Assembly (NCBI GenBank): GCA_016713235.1
Contig: JADJPN010000002.1
Coordinates: 496,001-560,000 of the forward strand
Reading direction: 5' to 3'
Source: Hyphomicrobiales bacterium
GTDB lineage: Bacteria; Pseudomonadota; Alphaproteobacteria; Rhizobiales; Xanthobacteraceae
DNA length: 64,000 nt
Shown: positions 26,083 through 43,198 of the stretch, piece after piece
Numbering within the stretch: position 1 is the first letter of the stretch
Layout of the letters: each line of letters opens with the position of its first letter
Position numbers and translations under genes: made by a program
Notes under the pieces: model-generated
What the model saw: only the letters and a program-made list of their open reading frames with translations
What the model was told of the DNA's origin: nothing
Databases searched by the model: none

Positions 26083-26883
26083 CTATTTTTCGCGCACCGC
26101 TCGATCGGCAATGTAAAGCGCGAGCGCGGTCGCGTTCGAGACGTTAAGGCTCTTGATTGCGCCGGTGAGATCGATGCGCGCGAGAACGTCGCAGGTTTCG
26201 CGGGTGAGCTGGCGCAGGCCTTTGCCCTCCGCGCCAAGTACGAGGGCCACGGGCGCGCGAAGTTCGACTTCGCTCAAATCCGTTTCGCCTTCTTCGGCAA
26301 GACCGACGAGCGTGAAGCCGCGCTCCTTTAATTCGTGCATGGCGCGCGAAAGATTCTGCACGAGCGAAATCGGTACATGCTCCAAGCCGCCGGAGGCGGA
26401 TTTCGCGAGCACACCGGTCGCTTCCGGCGAGTGCCGCGCGGTGGTCACGATCGCAGAAACGTTGAAAGCCGCAGCGGTGCGGACGATGGCGCCGAAGTTG
26501 TGCGGATCGGTGATCTGATCGAGCACCAGCACGAGCTTATCGAGCGCTAGTTCATGCAGGCCAGGCGAGGGGAGCGCATCCGTTACTGCGAACAGGCCTT
26601 GATGCACGGCATCCGGCGTCAGCTTCGCGTCGAGGGCGTCGGGGCGAACGATCTCCGGCTGCACCGGCAGCTCGATATTCGCTTCCTGAAGACGCCGCAG
26701 CGCATTTTCGGTGGCGATCAGCACCCGAAAGCGGCGCGCGGGGTTCTTCAGCGCTTCGGAGACGGGATGCCACCCGTACAAAATGGTGTGGTCGAGCGCG
26801 ACTTTGCGGCCGTCGGCGCCAAAGGTGCGCCGGCCGGTGAGGGCGGCTTTGTTCTTCTGTGGTCTTCGAGGGCGATCGGCCAT
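26083..26883 (-). CDS. rlmB: 23S rRNA (guanosine2251-2'-O)-methyltransferase RlmB (TrmH/SpoU family)
   Basis: A 266-residue SPOUT methyltransferase from ATG at 26883. The N-terminal substrate-binding domain has LYGWHPVSEALKNPARRFRV. The catalytic domain has the three SpoU motifs: LDQITDPHNFGAIVRTA, VALVLGAEGKGLRQLTRETC and LTGAIKSLNVSNATALALYI. RlmB methylates the 2'-hydroxyl of a P-loop guanosine in 23S rRNA. The N-terminus has a basic Arg/Lys-rich extension of about 25 residues. The gene is 13 bases upstream of the histidine kinase start on the same strand, so they may share a transcript by chance of position. Confidence 0.9.
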   Translation of the reverse strand: MADRPRRPQKNKAALTGRRTFGADGRKVALDHTILYGWHPVSEALKNPARRFRVLIATENALRRLQEANIELPVQPEIVRPDALDAKLTPDAVHQGLFAVTDALPSPGLHELALDKLVLVLDQITDPHNFGAIVRTAAAFNVSAIVTTARHSPEATGVLAKSASGGLEHVPISLVQNLSRAMHELKERGFTLVGLAEEGETDLSEVELRAPVALVLGAEGKGLRQLTRETCDVLARIDLTGAIKSLNVSNATALALYIADRAVREK

Positions 26884-26987
26884 TGGTATTGCCTGTTGGA
26901 AGGCGGCATCTAGGCCCCGCGACGGCACCTTGGCAATTCGCGAATGCGAAAGGCTAAGCCCTGCCGAACTAAAGCGATTTCACAGGG

Positions 26988-27016
26988 TTGACACCCCCAA
27001 AGACGGCAACCATAAG
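26988..27016 (+). promoter_or_regulatory. Sigma-70-type promoter for tRNA-Tyr
   Basis: TTGACA (26988-26993), a 17-base spacer and CATAAG (27011-27016), about 75 bases before tRNA-Tyr. The -35 box is perfect. Confidence 0.65.
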
Positions 27017-27089
27017 TCCCGCCGCTGGGCTTCGCGGTCGCGGGGCCCTGTCAGTTTCTACTCGATATTGAGAGAAACCCGGGCTTTCC

Positions 27090-27174
27090 GGGGGAGTGTC
27101 CCGAGCGGCAAAGGGGGCGGACTGTAAATCCGCTGGCTATGCCTTCGCAGGTTCGAGTCCTGCTTCCCCCACCA
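27090..27174 (+). tRNA. trnY: tRNA-Tyr (anticodon GTA)
   Basis: Begins GGGGGAGTGTCCCGAGCGG, pairs with TTCCCCC, has anticodon stem GCGGACT/ATCCGC with GTA, a long variable arm (CTGGCTATGCCTTCGC region) typical of bacterial tRNA-Tyr, T-loop GGTTCGAGTCC and encoded ACCA. Confidence 0.95.
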
Positions 27175-27277
27175 GCCTTTTCTGTTCTTTCTACGATGCT
27201 GGGCGACTGCGGACTGTACCGTCGCGCTCGCGATGCTAGAGAAACGTATCAGCGGTCCATGGGGCCGGGGTGGGCGG

Positions 27278-28402
27278 ATGGTTTTCTACGGCAAAGCGAC
27301 AAACGGCAGAACTGGCGCGGCAATCTGCGTATTGCTGTTTGCGATGCTGCTTGCCGGTTGCGGGTCGCGGCCCGGACCGGAGACGCTGACGACGGTTGCG
27401 CCACCTCCCGGATCGAAATTCGTGAAAATTTTCGTCGCGACGAACCGTGCCCGCGAGGAGCCGGATGCGAACATATTCACGAGCAACAAAGCACAGAGCT
27501 TGAACTTCGCCGAGTTCACGATTGCCGTGCCGCCGGATCATCGCGCGGGCCGCGTCGAAGTCGCGGGCATTGCCGGGCAGAGCGGCTTCGTGGTCGTCGG
27601 TCAGCGCGTGCTGACCAGCGCTTCCTTCATGGATGCGATCAGACGATTCGAAGGCGGCAAGGGACGTCAGGACGTGACGGTCTTTGTGCATGGCTTCAAC
27701 AATAGCTTTCAGGAATCGCTGTTCCGGCTTGCGCAGGTGACAGCCGACTCCGGTATCGACACCCCGCAAGTTCTGTTCGCATGGCCGTCGCAAGCGCGCG
27801 TCAGCGGGTATGTCGCTGACAAGGAAGCGGTGACGTTCTCGCGCGACTATCTCGCCGCACTGCTTGTCGGCCTTGCGGCAGATGCGAATGTCCGCAGGAT
27901 ACGGCTTGCGGGACACAGCATGGGGGCGTGGCTCACCATCGAGACATTGCGTTCGCTTCGTCTCGCCCGAAGAGATGACGTCATTCGCCGGACCGAGGTC
28001 GCGCTGGCTGCGCCCGACATCGATGTCGAAGTGTTTGCGCAACAGTTGAAGGTCATCGGGCCGCTTACGCCGCCGATGAAAATTCTGGTTGCGGCGGACG
28101 ATCGCGCGCTGCGCGCGTCCAGACTTCTTTCGAGTTCGGTGGCTCGCGTCGGCGCTATCGACGTCAAGGACCCGCGCGTGCAGGAGGCGGTCGCGCAGGC
28201 GCGGGTGCAGGTGATCGATATTTCGCAACTCTCATCCACGGACGGACTTGGCCACGACCGCTTTGTCTATCTCGCGGGTCTTTATCCGAAGCTGGCGCAG
28301 CAGCCGGCGCTGTCCAATGCCGGGGTATTTCTGCTCGATGCCGCGGGCTCCCTCGTAACCGCGCCGTTGCAAAGTACGTTGCTGTCGGGAGGGGCGGACT
28401 AA
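27278..28402 (+). CDS. Alpha/beta hydrolase lipoprotein (DUF900 type)
   Basis: From ATG at 27278 (374 residues; an upstream ATG at 27233 is possible). The lipobox LLAGCGS at about residues 26-32 follows a hydrophobic segment, so a lipoprotein signal is clear. FVHGFNNSFQESLFRLAQVT and IRLAGHSMGAWLTIETLRSL are the oxyanion and nucleophile-elbow (G-H-S-M-G) segments of DUF900 alpha/beta hydrolases. The C-terminus has GLGHDRFVYL, which could supply the catalytic His. Substrate is unknown; the location is probably the outer-membrane or periplasmic side. It is inserted between tRNA-Tyr and tRNA-Gly. Confidence 0.8.
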   Translation: MVFYGKATNGRTGAAICVLLFAMLLAGCGSRPGPETLTTVAPPPGSKFVKIFVATNRAREEPDANIFTSNKAQSLNFAEFTIAVPPDHRAGRVEVAGIAGQSGFVVVGQRVLTSASFMDAIRRFEGGKGRQDVTVFVHGFNNSFQESLFRLAQVTADSGIDTPQVLFAWPSQARVSGYVADKEAVTFSRDYLAALLVGLAADANVRRIRLAGHSMGAWLTIETLRSLRLARRDDVIRRTEVALAAPDIDVEVFAQQLKVIGPLTPPMKILVAADDRALRASRLLSSSVARVGAIDVKDPRVQEAVAQARVQVIDISQLSSTDGLGHDRFVYLAGLYPKLAQQPALSNAGVFLLDAAGSLVTAPLQSTLLSGGAD

Positions 28403-28474
28403 GGGCTATCAAACAGGCGGAATGTCCCGTTTTTCTGGGTTTTATGACGGCCAGGCGAAGTCCCTGATCCGAAC

Positions 28475-28503
28475 TTGGCGTTCCGTAACGTTCCCGTTAA
28501 AAG
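28475..28503 (+). promoter_or_regulatory. Sigma-70-type promoter for tRNA-Gly
   Basis: TTGGCG (28475-28480), a 17-base spacer and TAAAAG (28498-28503), placing transcription start a few bases before the tRNA at 28516. Confidence 0.55.
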
Positions 28504-28515
28504 ACCGCGGAATTC

Positions 28516-28589
28516 GCGGGTGTAGCTCAATGGTAGAGCAGCAGCCTTCCAAGCTGAATACGAGGGTTCGATTCCCTTCACCCGCTCCA
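28516..28589 (+). tRNA. trnG: tRNA-Gly (anticodon TCC)
   Basis: Starts GCGGGTGTAGCTCAATGGTA, acceptor pairs with CACCCGC, anticodon loop CTTCCAA (TCC), T-loop GTTCGATTC and encoded CCA; 74 bases. Confidence 0.95.
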
Positions 28590-28615
28590 TTTTTTCAAAC
28601 CGGTTTTTCGAGACG

Positions 28616-29202
28616 ATGGTTAGATTCGTTTTTCGGTGGCGTTATTGCCGCTTCTGGTCCTGCTCGCGGGTTGTGCGACGATGTCGCAAAACAATCTCCC
28701 GCAAACGAAACGAGACGCACTGCGTATCGATCGCGTCGATGTGAGTTTAGCCCCGAATGCGTACATCAACTGGCCCGATGTCTTTCGCACCCTGCCGCAG
28801 AGCGGACACCCAGACACCAATGAAGGACGCTTCGCGTTCCTGGAGAAAAGGTCCGGCGGGAGAATCCGTTCTTTAATCGAATCGCAGGTGAAATCGGCAT
28901 TTCGCGGCACGGAGCCCGCTCGCCTGAAAGTGGTCATTCGCCGCCTCGAAGTGCCTTCGCTCGTACAGCGGATACTGATCGGCGGCGAGAATATTATCGC
29001 AGCGGATATCACGCTGACCGACGGCAAGACCGGGCAAGTTCTCTTGACCTCCGATTTTACAAGTCAGGCCTACGCGGGCGGAGGGCTTGGCGCCGTAGCG
29101 GTGGACGTCGTCGCCGAAGAGGCGATCGTGCGGGTGAGTACCAATTTCGGCAGAGCCCTCGCGCAATGGCTAAAAACCGGACAGGCCTTTATCGGCAACT
29201 AG
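28616..29202 (+). CDS. Putative lipoprotein, probable frameshift in signal peptide
   Basis: The main frame begins with GTG at 28636 and reads MALLPLLVLLAGCATMSQNN, where LLAGC is a lipobox, then about 165 further residues. The GTG lacks a ribosome binding site and a TAG lies in frame at 28621. If one T is added to the T run at 28629-28633, ATG at 28616 gives MVRFVFSVALLPLLVLLAGC, a better lipoprotein signal, total 195 residues. The mature part contains GGENIIAADITLTDGKTGQV and resembles uncharacterised envelope lipoproteins; no family is recognised. If the frame is not repaired the start is 28636. Confidence 0.6.
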
Positions 29203-29231
29203 TTGCCTCGCAGGCCAAAGCGTTCTAATCG
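29203..29231 (+). promoter_or_regulatory. Possible promoter for tuf copy 1
   Basis: TTGCCT (29203-29208), a 17-base spacer and TAATCG (29226-29231), about 60 bases before the tuf start. Both boxes are imperfect. Confidence 0.35.
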
Positions 29232-29291
29232 AGCGCGCAAACGGCGGCCTTTTCGCCAGTTTAGACAGGAAAAACAGGGACTAACCGAGTC

Positions 29292-30481
<1,190 letters not shown>

Positions 30482-30553
30482 TTTGAGCAGCGAGCCCGTT
30501 AGCGACAACCGAATCTAAGAATGGCGCGGAGGCGGTAAACCGCCTGCGCGCCC

Positions 30554-30586
30554 GGTGCGGGCGTCGTCGCAAAGATCATCGAATAA
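30554..30586 (+). pseudogene. Remnant of a tuf 3' end
   Basis: GGTGCGGGCGTCGTCGC followed by AAAGATCATCGAATAA encodes GAGVVAKIIE and a stop, exactly the last ten residues of EF-Tu. It lies 73 bases after the tuf stop and resembles copy 2 (GGTGCGGGCGTCGTCGC) more than the actual end of copy 1 (GGAGCAGGGGTTGTTGC). No start or upstream gene part is attached. Confidence 0.7.
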
Positions 30587-30618
30587 GCGCCAGCCGAGAA
30601 TCGGTTGGATAAAGAAAG

Positions 30619-30644
30619 AGGGGCGCCTTTTGGGGCGCCCCTTT
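30619..30644 (+). terminator. Terminator after tuf copy 1
   Basis: AGGGGCGCC (30619-30627) pairs with GGCGCCCCT (30634-30642), then TTT. The T tract is short. Confidence 0.65.
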
Positions 30645-30822
30645 AGTTTGGTGGGGGTGACGGATGAAATGGTGGGGTCATCGATGGGAAGAGGGTAGGC
30701 AAGGCTGCTGGCCGTGGGTGTGACCCACAACACAGAATGTCGCTTTTCGGGGCTTTTCGGCCCTGCCGAATCGGCGTGGGGAGCGTTGCGGGCAAAACCC
30801 GAAGGTGACGGGGCATAAGCCC
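30645..30822. other. Intergenic stretch, nothing recognised
   Basis: Between the tuf terminator and the tRNA-Trp promoters, part of the roughly 460-base gap between tuf and tRNA-Trp. I see no coding signal, tRNA or clear repeat in it. Confidence 0.5.
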
Positions 30823-30850
30823 TTACAAATGACCAAATCGGCCCTATATT
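30823..30850 (+). promoter_or_regulatory. Candidate promoter P1 for tRNA-Trp/secE/nusG
   Basis: TTACAA (30823-30828), 16-base spacer, TATATT (30845-30850). It lies upstream of the second candidate at 30867. Confidence 0.45.
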
Positions 30851-30866
30851 CAGCACCATTCGCCCC

Positions 30867-30895
30867 TTGCAAACGCTGACCTGATACTGCATTAG
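30867..30895 (+). promoter_or_regulatory. Candidate promoter P2 for tRNA-Trp/secE/nusG
   Basis: TTGCAA (30867-30872), 17-base spacer, CATTAG (30890-30895), about 40 bases before tRNA-Trp. Confidence 0.5.
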
Positions 30896-30944
30896 TCCCC
30901 CGCGGCGGGCCTTAAGGCCTTTTTGCCGCCTTTCCCGCTTGCGG

Positions 30945-31021
30945 AGGAGTGTAGCTCAATTGGCTAGAGCACCGGTCTCCAAAACCGGGGGTTGGGGGTT
31001 CGAGTCCCTCCACTCCTGCCA
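30945..31021 (+). tRNA. trnW: tRNA-Trp (anticodon CCA)
   Basis: Starts AGGAGTGTAGCTCAATTGGC, anticodon stem CCGGTCT/ACCGG with CCA, T-loop GTTCGAGTC, acceptor 3' strand CACTCCT and encoded CCA. It sits directly upstream of secE, the usual proteobacterial arrangement. Confidence 0.96.
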
Positions 31022-31113
31022 GCCAAGAAAAGGCGGCACGAGCAAGCGAAGCAGGGCGAGAAAGAACGACATCGCGCAATAACGCGCGGGGCACAAAGGC
31101 GACGGCGAAGAAA

Positions 31114-31308
31114 ATGGCGATCAAACCCTTCGAATTTTTGCAGCAGGTGCGGGCGGAGACCTCCAAGGTCACCTGGCCGACCCGCCGCGAGACGATTCTG
31201 ACGACCATCATGGTGTTCGTGATGGCGACGGTCGCCGCGATCTTCTTTCTGCTTGCCGATCAGATCATCCGTTTCGGGATGAACTTCCTCCTGAACCTCC
31301 TGCGCTGA
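31114..31308 (+). CDS. secE: Preprotein translocase subunit SecE
   Basis: A 64-residue protein with an amphipathic N-terminus (KPFEFLQQVRAETSKVTWPT, with the conserved KVTWP) and one membrane helix (TTIMVFVMATVAAIFFLLAD). The short single-helix form is standard outside gamma-proteobacteria. SecE forms the SecYEG channel with SecY, whose gene lies at 58151. It sits between tRNA-Trp and nusG, 11 bases before the nusG start. Confidence 0.95.
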   Translation: MAIKPFEFLQQVRAETSKVTWPTRRETILTTIMVFVMATVAAIFFLLADQIIRFGMNFLLNLLR

Positions 31309-31319
31309 CGGAGAAGCAA

Positions 31320-31850
31320 GTGGCCAAGCGCTGGTACATCGTTCACGCCTACTCGAATTTCGAGAAGAAGGTTTCCGAATCTTTGCGCGAGCAGGCGCAG
31401 AGCCGCGGTCTTACGGACGTGATCGAAGACGTTCTGGTGCCGACCGAAAAGGTCGTCGAAGTTCGCCGCGGCCGCAAGATCGATACCGACCGCAAGTTTT
31501 TCCCGGGCTACGTGCTCGTGAAGTGCGAGATGACGGATGAAGTCTACCATCTGATCAAGAACACGCCGAAGGTCACCGGCTTTCTTGGCGACGGCAAGAA
31601 GCCGAGCCCGATTCCGGACGCCGAAGCACAGCGCATTTTGCAGCAGGTGCAGGAAGGCATCGAGCGGCCGAAGCCCTCGATCACGTTCGAGATCGGCGAG
31701 CAGGTGCGCGTGGCGGACGGTCCGTTCGCTTCGTTCAACGGCACCGTGGAAGAAGTCGACGACGGGCGCTCGCGCCTGAAAGTCGCCGTTTCGATTTTTG
31801 GCCGGGCTACCCCGGTCGAACTGGAATTCACGCAGGTCGAAAAGACCTGA
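31320..31850 (+). CDS. nusG: Transcription termination/antitermination factor NusG
   Basis: A 176-residue protein with a GTG start at 31320 preceded by GGAGAAGCAA. The NGN domain has RWYIVHAYSNFEKKVSESLR and KFFPGYVLVKCEMTDEVYHL; the C-terminal KOW domain has EQVRVADGPFASFNGTVEEV. NusG binds RNA polymerase and links it to Rho and the ribosome. The length is normal for alphaproteobacteria. It is co-directional with secE and with rplK, from which the L1-type leader separates it. Confidence 0.96.
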   Translation: MAKRWYIVHAYSNFEKKVSESLREQAQSRGLTDVIEDVLVPTEKVVEVRRGRKIDTDRKFFPGYVLVKCEMTDEVYHLIKNTPKVTGFLGDGKKPSPIPDAEAQRILQQVQEGIERPKPSITFEIGEQVRVADGPFASFNGTVEEVDDGRSRLKVAVSIFGRATPVELEFTQVEKT

Positions 31851-31856
31851 GTGGCA

Positions 31857-31940
31857 TTGTGGGAGGCAGGGCTTACGCAACGCCGCGTTTGCCTGGGGCC
31901 GCACCACGACACTGAACGCGGGGCTTGCCTTGCGTAACTG
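31857..31940 (+). promoter_or_regulatory. rplK leader, probable ribosomal protein L1 binding structure
   Basis: TTGTGGGAGG at 31857-31866 and CACCACG at about 31902-31908 match the conserved halves of L1-binding mRNA leaders. In addition TTACGCAA (31873-31880) pairs with TTGCGTAA (31930-31937), and CCGCGTT (31883-31889) with AACGCGG (31915-31921), forming a long interrupted hairpin ending just before the rplK ribosome binding site. L1 represses rplKA by binding such a site in other bacteria; the same is inferred here. Confidence 0.6.
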
Positions 31941-31949
31941 GAGAAGACG

Positions 31950-32378
31950 ATGGCGAAGAAAATTACTGGTTATTTGAAATTGCAGGTGCCTGCGGGCGCC
32001 GCAAATCCGGCCCCGCCGATCGGCCCTGCTTTGGGTCAGCGCGGCCTGAACATCATGGAATTCTGCAAGGCGTTCAACGCCAAGAGCGGACAGATGGAGA
32101 AGGGGATGCCTGTTCCCGTCACCATCACGATCTATGCGGACCGCTCCTTTACGTTCGAGATGAAATCGGCGCCGGTCTCTTACTTCCTGAAGAAGGCCGC
32201 GAAGATTCAGTCCGGTTCGAAGACGCCGGGTCTGTCGAACGCCGGTTCGGTAACCCGCGCGCAGATCAAGGAGATCGCCGAGAAGAAGATGGTCGATCTG
32301 AACTGCGACACCGTCGAAGCCGCTGCGAGCATGATTGAAGGCTCGGCGCGCTCGATGGGTCTTACGGTGACGGGGTAA
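31950..32378 (+). CDS. rplK: 50S ribosomal protein L11
   Basis: A 142-residue L11 with KKITGYLKLQVPAGAANPAP, PIGPALGQRGLNIMEFCKAF and the C-terminal rRNA-binding part MVDLNCDTVEAAASMIEGSA. L11 forms the GTPase-associated centre with 23S rRNA. GGAGAAGACG precedes the ATG. rplA follows after 5 bases, and the leader upstream suggests feedback control by L1. Confidence 0.97.
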   Translation: MAKKITGYLKLQVPAGAANPAPPIGPALGQRGLNIMEFCKAFNAKSGQMEKGMPVPVTITIYADRSFTFEMKSAPVSYFLKKAAKIQSGSKTPGLSNAGSVTRAQIKEIAEKKMVDLNCDTVEAAASMIEGSARSMGLTVTG

Positions 32379-32383
32379 GCGCC

Positions 32384-33075
32384 ATGGCAAAGAACAAACG
32401 TTACAAGAAAGCCACCGAAGGCATCGAGCCGCTGAAGCTCTATGCGCTCGACGAAGCGGTGAAGATGATCAAGGACCGCGCGAAAGCGAAGTTCGACGAG
32501 ACCATCGAGATCGCGATGAACCTCGGCGTCGACGCCAAGCAGACCGACCAGATGGTCCGCGGCGTCGTGACCTTGCCGAACGGCTCCGGCCGTACCGCGC
32601 GCGTCGCGGTGTTCGCAAAGGGTCCGAAGGCCGAAGAAGCGAAGAAGGCGGGCGCCGATGTCGTCGGCGCGGAAGACCTGTTCGAGCAGGTGAACGCAGG
32701 CAACATCAATTTCGATCGCTGCATCGCGACCCCGGACATGATGGGTCTCGTCGGCCGCCTCGGTAAGGTGCTCGGCCCTCGCGGCATGATGCCGAACCCG
32801 AAGGTCGGCACGGTGACCATGGACGTCGCGAACGCGGTCAAGGGTGCGAAGGGCGGCTCCGTCGAGTTCCGCATCGAGAAGGCTGGCATCGTGCAGGCCG
32901 GCGTCGGCAAGGCGTCGTTCTCGGCCGAGCAGCTTTCGCAGAACATTCGCGCTTTCGTGGACGCGGTTTCCAAGGCGAAGCCGTCGGCTCGAAGGGCACG
33001 TTCATCAAGAAGATCGCGGTCTCATCGTCGATGGGACCCGGCGTTCGCGTCGAGCCGAATACCGCGCTCGCCTAA
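32384..33075 (+). CDS. rplA: 50S ribosomal protein L1, one frameshift
   Basis: Restoring one G in the run at 32986-32987 gives 230 residues ending GVRVEPNTALA, the normal L1 C-terminus; without it the frame reads into unrelated sequence. TLPNGSGRTARVAVFAKGPK, PDMMGLVGRLGKVLGPRGMM and GSVEFRIEKAGIVQAGVGKA are diagnostic of L1. L1 builds the L1 stalk that moves tRNA out of the E site and probably represses its own operon. Since L1 is single-copy and part of a healthy operon, the break is probably a sequencing error in a GGG run. Confidence 0.93.
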
Positions 33076-33114
33076 ACGAGTTTCCGCGCGGCATTTTGAT
33101 GTCGTGCGGTGAGA

Positions 33115-33142
33115 CACCGGCAAAACTTCGGTTCTGCCGGTG
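33115..33142 (+). terminator. Hairpin after rplA
   Basis: CACCGGCA (33115-33122) pairs with TGCCGGTG (33135-33142). There is no T tract, so it may be an mRNA-end stabiliser or part of the rplJ leader rather than a terminator. Confidence 0.35.
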
Positions 33143-33289
33143 GTCCTGTCCGAGACTGCCGGTGCTTTCGCTTCTGATGCGTGAGCTTAATCCGCGAGGG
33201 CCAGCAATAGACGGGGAAGACCGGGATTTTCGCTCTCATATGCATGCGGGCGCCTTGAACGGTTCGAACCAAAGACCGCGCGTTTGGCG

Positions 33290-33423
33290 AAAGCTGAATG
33301 AACGGGGACAGGGCAGTAGAGCGCCGGCTTGGCTCTTTACGCCCAACAGCGTGAAGGACGGGCCGGCATTGTCGAAGCCGGCGGAGCGGGAATGATCCCG
33401 CGCCGTCAACCGGAGAAGTGAAA
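33290..33423 (+). promoter_or_regulatory. rplJ leader, probable L10 (L10-L7/L12) autoregulatory region
   Basis: The 348-base gap between rplA and rplJ has no gene. Its 3' part holds GC-rich stems (several copies of GCCGGC at about 33331, 33362 and 33376) and the hairpin GCGGGA/TCCCGC (33386-33401) ending just before the ribosome binding site. Leaders of this kind bind the L10-L7/L12 complex in other bacteria. The exact fold is not demonstrated. Confidence 0.45.
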
Positions 33424-33939
33424 GTGGACCGAGCGGAAAAGCGCGAGTTCGTCACGAGCTTCAACCAGACCATGAAGTCGGCTGGTGCAGTCGTGGTGGC
33501 TCATTATTCCGGTCTCACTGTTGCTCAGATGTCGGACTTGCGCCGGCAGATGAAGAAGCAGGGGGCCGGCGTGAAGGTCGCGAAAAACCGCCTCGCCAAG
33601 ATCGCTCTGGAAGGCACCGACGTTGCGCATGTCGCGCCCCTTTTGAAGGGACCGACGGTCATCGCCTATTCAGATGACCCAATTGCAGCGCCGAAGGTTG
33701 CAGTCGGCTTCGCCAAGGCGAACGAAAAGTTCGTGATCCTTGGCGGTGCGATGGGTGCAACCTCTCTGAACCCCGACGCAGTGAAGGCGCTTGCCTCGCT
33801 GCCGTCGCTCGACGAACTGCGCGCGAAGATCATCGGCCTCGTACAGGCGCCGGCGACCAAGATCGCACAGCTCGCCAACGCACCGGCTGCGAAGCTGGCG
33901 CGGGTGTTTGGAGCCTACGGAGCGAAGGACGCCGCGTGA
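33424..33939 (+). CDS. rplJ: 50S ribosomal protein L10
   Basis: A 171-residue L10 from GTG at 33424, chosen over GTG at 33418 because GGAG at 33412-33415 is 8 bases away. Signature parts are VVVAHYSGLTVAQMSDLRRQ, KVAKNRLAKIALEGTD and SLDELRAKIIGLVQAPATKI; the C-terminal helix binds L7/L12 dimers. L10 is the base of the L7/L12 stalk. rplL follows after 52 bases. The leader upstream suggests control by L10 itself. Confidence 0.95.
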   Translation: MDRAEKREFVTSFNQTMKSAGAVVVAHYSGLTVAQMSDLRRQMKKQGAGVKVAKNRLAKIALEGTDVAHVAPLLKGPTVIAYSDDPIAAPKVAVGFAKANEKFVILGGAMGATSLNPDAVKALASLPSLDELRAKIIGLVQAPATKIAQLANAPAAKLARVFGAYGAKDAA

Positions 33940-33991
33940 GGCGGTCCGGGTAGCAACATTCTGGTTCGAACCTAAATAAGGAAACTGACAA

Positions 33992-34363
33992 ATGGCCGAT
34001 CTGGCAAAAATCGTTGACGATCTTTCGAAGCTCACCGTCCTCGAGGCGGCTGAGCTTGCAAAGATGCTTGAAGAAAAGTGGGGCGTTTCGGCTGCTGCCG
34101 CGGTTGCGGTTGCAGGTCCGGCAGGCGCTGCCGCTGCTCCGGCTGAAGAGAAGACCGAATTCACGGTCGTGCTCACCGCCGCGGGCGACAAGAAGATCGA
34201 AGTGATCAAGGAAGTCCGTGCGCTTACCGGCCTCGGACTGAAAGAAGCGAAGGACCTCGTCGAAGGCGCGCCGAAGACCGTCAAGGACGGCGCTTCCAAG
34301 GACGAAGCTGCAAAGATCAAGACCACGCTCGAGAAAGTCGGCGCGAAGGTCGAACTCAAGTAA
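33992..34363 (+). CDS. rplL: 50S ribosomal protein L7/L12
   Basis: A 123-residue protein with dimerisation domain LAKIVDDLSKLTVLEAAELA, an Ala/Pro-rich hinge (VAGPAGAAAAPAEEKTEF) and C-terminal factor-binding domain KIEVIKEVRALTGLGLKEAK. It recruits elongation factors to the ribosome and is present in several copies per ribosome. AAGGAAACTG is the likely ribosome binding site. A hairpin attenuator separates it from rpoB. Confidence 0.97.
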   Translation: MADLAKIVDDLSKLTVLEAAELAKMLEEKWGVSAAAAVAVAGPAGAAAAPAEEKTEFTVVLTAAGDKKIEVIKEVRALTGLGLKEAKDLVEGAPKTVKDGASKDEAAKIKTTLEKVGAKVELK

Positions 34364-34377
34364 GTGCTTGCGTAAGT

Positions 34378-34399
34378 CGGGCGGCGGTTTCGCCGCCCG
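34378..34399 (+). terminator. Attenuator-like hairpin between rplL and rpoB
   Basis: A perfect 9-base stem CGGGCGGCG (34378-34386) and CGCCGCCCG (34391-34399) with a GTTT loop. No T tract follows, so it may be a partial terminator or an RNA-processing site that sets the rpoB to rplL ratio, as known in E. coli. Confidence 0.6.
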
Positions 34400-34514
34400 G
34401 CACTACCGCTTGAAATTAGCGGACGAGATTCTTTTCCGTTCTTTCGAACGGAACCAATAGCGGAAGGCGAGTGGCGCGGATGCGCGCGACCGCCGAACCT
34501 GAGCGAGGAAAGAA

Positions 34515-38632
<4,118 letters not shown>

Positions 38633-38640
38633 CAGGCAGG

Positions 38641-38662
38641 CGCGGGGAGCTCGCTCCCCGCG
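38641..38662 (+). repeat. Perfect inverted repeat between rpoB and rpoC
   Basis: CGCGGGGAGC and GCTCCCCGCG flank TC, so a strong hairpin can form in the 108-base rpoB-rpoC gap. No T tract follows. It may protect or process the mRNA. Confidence 0.5.
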
Positions 38663-38740
38663 TCAGCTTCGTTCTGAATTTCAATTTGAACTGATCCTCC
38701 GGCAGCGGGACGCCCGCTCACCCGGAAAAAGGAGAAGGTA

Positions 38741-42928
<4,188 letters not shown>

Positions 42929-42961
42929 TTCGTCCGCGCATAACGATCAGTCGAAAGTTAT

Positions 42962-42994
42962 CGGCCCCGTAGAGATACGGGGCCGTTTTCTTTT
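42962..42994 (+). terminator. Terminator of the rpoBC transcript
   Basis: CGGCCCCGT (42962-42970) pairs perfectly with ACGGGGCCG (42977-42985), followed by TTTTCTTTT. Confidence 0.92.
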
Positions 42995-43141
42995 CGGAAC
43001 GCGTTCACTTCGAATGACGGCTGCAAGTGTGCGAAGTTCTGTTAGAATTCGTTCGCCGGCATAGTCCTGCCTATTGCACTTATTGATTGGATGCCGGGGG
43101 AAGTTTCCAAAGGGGCAATCGTAATCCGTCGACTTTAGATG

Positions 43142-43170
43142 AGGGCCGCTGGAATGAGCGGCCCTTATTT
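43142..43170 (+). terminator. Hairpin with short T tract
   Basis: AGGGCCGCT (43142-43150) pairs with AGCGGCCCT (43157-43165), followed by TATTTG. It lies just ahead of the small secreted protein gene; it could end an upstream transcript or be a leader hairpin. Confidence 0.6.
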
Positions 43171-43198
43171 GTTTCGGGTTTGTGTGTATCAACAGGCC

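Noticed and set aside
30515..30892. Minus-strand frame of 125 codons between tuf and tRNA-Trp.
   Set aside because: It runs through a terminator and promoters, lacks a ribosome binding site and has no protein-like composition.
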